Origin: Elusimicrobiota bacterium
GTDB taxonomy: Bacteria; Elusimicrobiota; Elusimicrobia; UBA1565; UBA9628
Reading direction: 5' to 3'
NCBI GenBank assembly: GCA_028717525.1
Contig: JAQUNT010000140.1
Span: forward strand, 1-6,380
Length of the DNA: 6,380 nucleotides
Positions 5,333-6,380 of the stretch are shown piece after piece. The notes beneath the pieces are model-generated. The model ran no database searches. It saw only the letters and a program-made list of their open reading frames with translations, and was not told the origin of the DNA. Within the stretch, counting starts at the first letter, position 1; every line of letters starts with the position of its first letter. The translations under genes were made by a program, and so were the position numbers.

Positions 5333-6380
5333 GACCGCTCCGCCTGCTGACGTTGTCGCTGGCCGTCCTCCTCGGCGCCGCCGCGGCGCCCGCGTCTTCG
5401 GCGCACGCGGAGGAGCTGCAGGTCGAGCTCAACGGCCGCTACCATGAGCCGCTGACCGCCTACAAGATCGGCGGCCGCCTGTTCCTCAACGCCAAGCAGG
5501 TCGGCGAGCTCTACGGCGGGCAGGTGTACTGGTACCCGGTCTCGGGGCGGGTGCAGCTGGGCTTCCGGAGCCGGGTCCTGCAGCTGGTGGCGGGCTCGAC
5601 CGATGCCGCGGTCGACGGCCGTCCGGTCGCCCTGGAGGATCCGGTCCTGCTGCGCGCGGCGCAGGCCTACGCCCCGCTCTCCTTCTTCCTGGGCAGGGAC
5701 TTCAGCGAGCTCTCCGGGATGGAGAGCCAGTTCGACCCGCGCACGAGCACGCTGAGCGTGCAGAAGCGCAGCAGCGTCGGCTCCGTGCGCTGGTACTCCT
5801 ACCAGGACTACACCCGGGTGGTCCTGGAGCTCAAGAAGCCTCTGGGGCACAGCGCCTCCCGGCGCGGCGCCCAGGGAGTCGAGGTGAGCCTGCCGTTCGG
5901 CATCATCGATTCCCCGGAGGAGGAGACGGTCGACGACGGCCTGGTCGCGAGCTACGCCCTGCGCCAGGACGCCAAGGCCGCGCGCCTGAGCGTGCGCTTC
6001 GCCAAGCCGGGCCTGAGCTGGCGCTTGCGCGAGCTCTCCGAGCCCCGGCGGCTGGCTCTGGAGGTCTCCGCCGAGGACCTGGGGCCGGCGGACGGCGGCC
6101 GGGACCAAGCGGAGCCCGCCCCCGCGCCGGCACCGGCCCCGGCGGCGACGGCGGCGCCGCCCATGACGGCCAACGCGCCGTCCACGAACACCAAAGCACT
6201 TCCTGAGGGCGTTCGGGACGGCGCCGCTCCGCGGCGCCGCATCGTCATCGACGCCGGGCACGGGGGCAAGGACGCGGGAGCCACGGGCCGGCGGGGGACC
6301 CTGGAGAAGGACGTCAATCTGGCGGCCGCCAAGGACCTGGCCAGGCTCCTGGAACAGGAACGGGTCTTCGAGGTCAGGCT
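5329..6380 (+). CDS. Exported N-acetylmuramoyl-L-alanine amidase, AMIN-like plus Amidase_3 (3'-partial)
   Basis: Amidase_3 enzymes are zinc hydrolases that cut the bond between N-acetylmuramic acid and the stem peptide in the periplasm. The frame runs off the right edge after 350 whole codons. Residues 1-27 are a signal peptide (MRPLR, hydrophobic run, cleavage likely after AHA27). About 28-147 resembles the copper-amine-oxidase N-terminal-like fold found in many wall hydrolases (GGRLFLNAKQVGELYGG, QVYWYP, AYAPLSFFLG). About 151-247 is AMIN-like (VRWYSYQDYTRVVLEL). About 252-303 is a Pro/Ala linker. The catalytic domain starts at I305 with IVIDAGHGGKDAGA. H311 and E326 (LEKDVNL) match the first two zinc ligands; the remaining catalytic residues lie beyond the window. 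ATG 5329 overlaps the rng stop (ATGA). The nearest strong Shine-Dalgarno, GGAGGAG at 5305-5311, is 17 bases away, so coupled re-initiation is likely. The amidase call is firm; the two N-terminal domain calls are by pattern and less sure. Confidence 0.9.
   Translation, partial: MRPLRLLTLSLAVLLGAAAAPASSAHAEELQVELNGRYHEPLTAYKIGGRLFLNAKQVGELYGGQVYWYPVSGRVQLGFRSRVLQLVAGSTDAAVDGRPVALEDPVLLRAAQAYAPLSFFLGRDFSELSGMESQFDPRTSTLSVQKRSSVGSVRWYSYQDYTRVVLELKKPLGHSASRRGAQGVEVSLPFGIIDSPEEETVDDGLVASYALRQDAKAARLSVRFAKPGLSWRLRELSEPRRLALEVSAEDLGPADGGRDQAEPAPAPAPAPAATAAPPMTANAPSTNTKALPEGVRDGAAPRRRIVIDAGHGGKDAGATGRRGTLEKDVNLAAAKDLARLLEQERVFEVR
6219..6239 (+). other. Perfect 9-bp GC inverted repeat at the linker/catalytic-domain boundary of the amidase gene
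   Basis: CGGCGCCGC (6219-6227) and GCGGCGCCG (6231-6239) pair perfectly around a 3-base loop (TCC). The hairpin sits in the codons just before the first residue of the amidase domain (Ile305). No T-run follows, so this is not an intrinsic terminator. It may be a by-product of GC-rich Gly/Ala/Arg codons. Confidence 0.4.

Noticed and set aside
4945..6261. Antisense open frame (438 codons) spanning the rng end and the amidase gene
   Set aside because: It crosses two well-supported sense genes, is in register with the amidase codons, and has no domain pattern.

Overview
The window is a compact, one-directional (+ strand) run of five housekeeping genes from a GC-rich Gram-negative-type bacterium. 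In order they are mreC (5' end cut off), mreD, mrdA (PBP2), an RNase E/G-family gene best called rng, and an exported N-acetylmuramoyl-L-alanine amidase (3' end cut off). Almost every base is coding. Codons end in G or C nearly throughout, so long antisense open frames appear by chance. MreC/MreD/PBP2, together with an exported amidase carrying an AMIN-like domain, point to a rod-shaped diderm. The phylum cannot be fixed from the sequence alone. A GC-rich Elusimicrobiota or deltaproteobacterial-type lineage is possible, but that is a low-confidence guess.

Layout: positions 1-938 are MreC (transmembrane anchor, coiled coil, beta domains, Ala/Pro tail). Positions 935-1405 are MreD (multi-pass membrane protein). 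Positions 1402-3255 are PBP2 transpeptidase with all three active-site motifs. Positions 3256-3286 are the only true intergenic gap (31 bases) and hold the rng ribosome binding site. Positions 3287-5332 are an RNase G core preceded by a low-complexity extension of about 205 residues that contains a 15-bp tandem repeat. Positions 5329-6380 are an amidase with signal peptide, copper-amine-oxidase-N-like region, AMIN-like region, Pro/Ala linker and the start of an Amidase_3 domain. I see no promoter, terminator, RNA gene, mobile element or CRISPR array.

How the genes work together: MreC, MreD and PBP2 are core parts of the elongasome that inserts lateral cell-wall peptidoglycan, and the amidase cuts peptidoglycan. 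RNase G processes rRNA and mRNA. Its place beside mre genes echoes E. coli, where rng (old name cafA) lies downstream of mreBCD. Three of the four junctions are 4-base start/stop overlaps (GTGA, ATGA, ATGA), which suggests one polycistronic, translationally coupled transcript. mreB and rodA are not in the window.

This is mostly an ordinary region. The parts most worth a second look are the charged, repeat-bearing N-terminal extension on the RNase, the mre-mrdA-rng-amidase arrangement, the amidase start without a well-placed ribosome binding site, and a small rare-codon plus hairpin patch just before the amidase catalytic domain.
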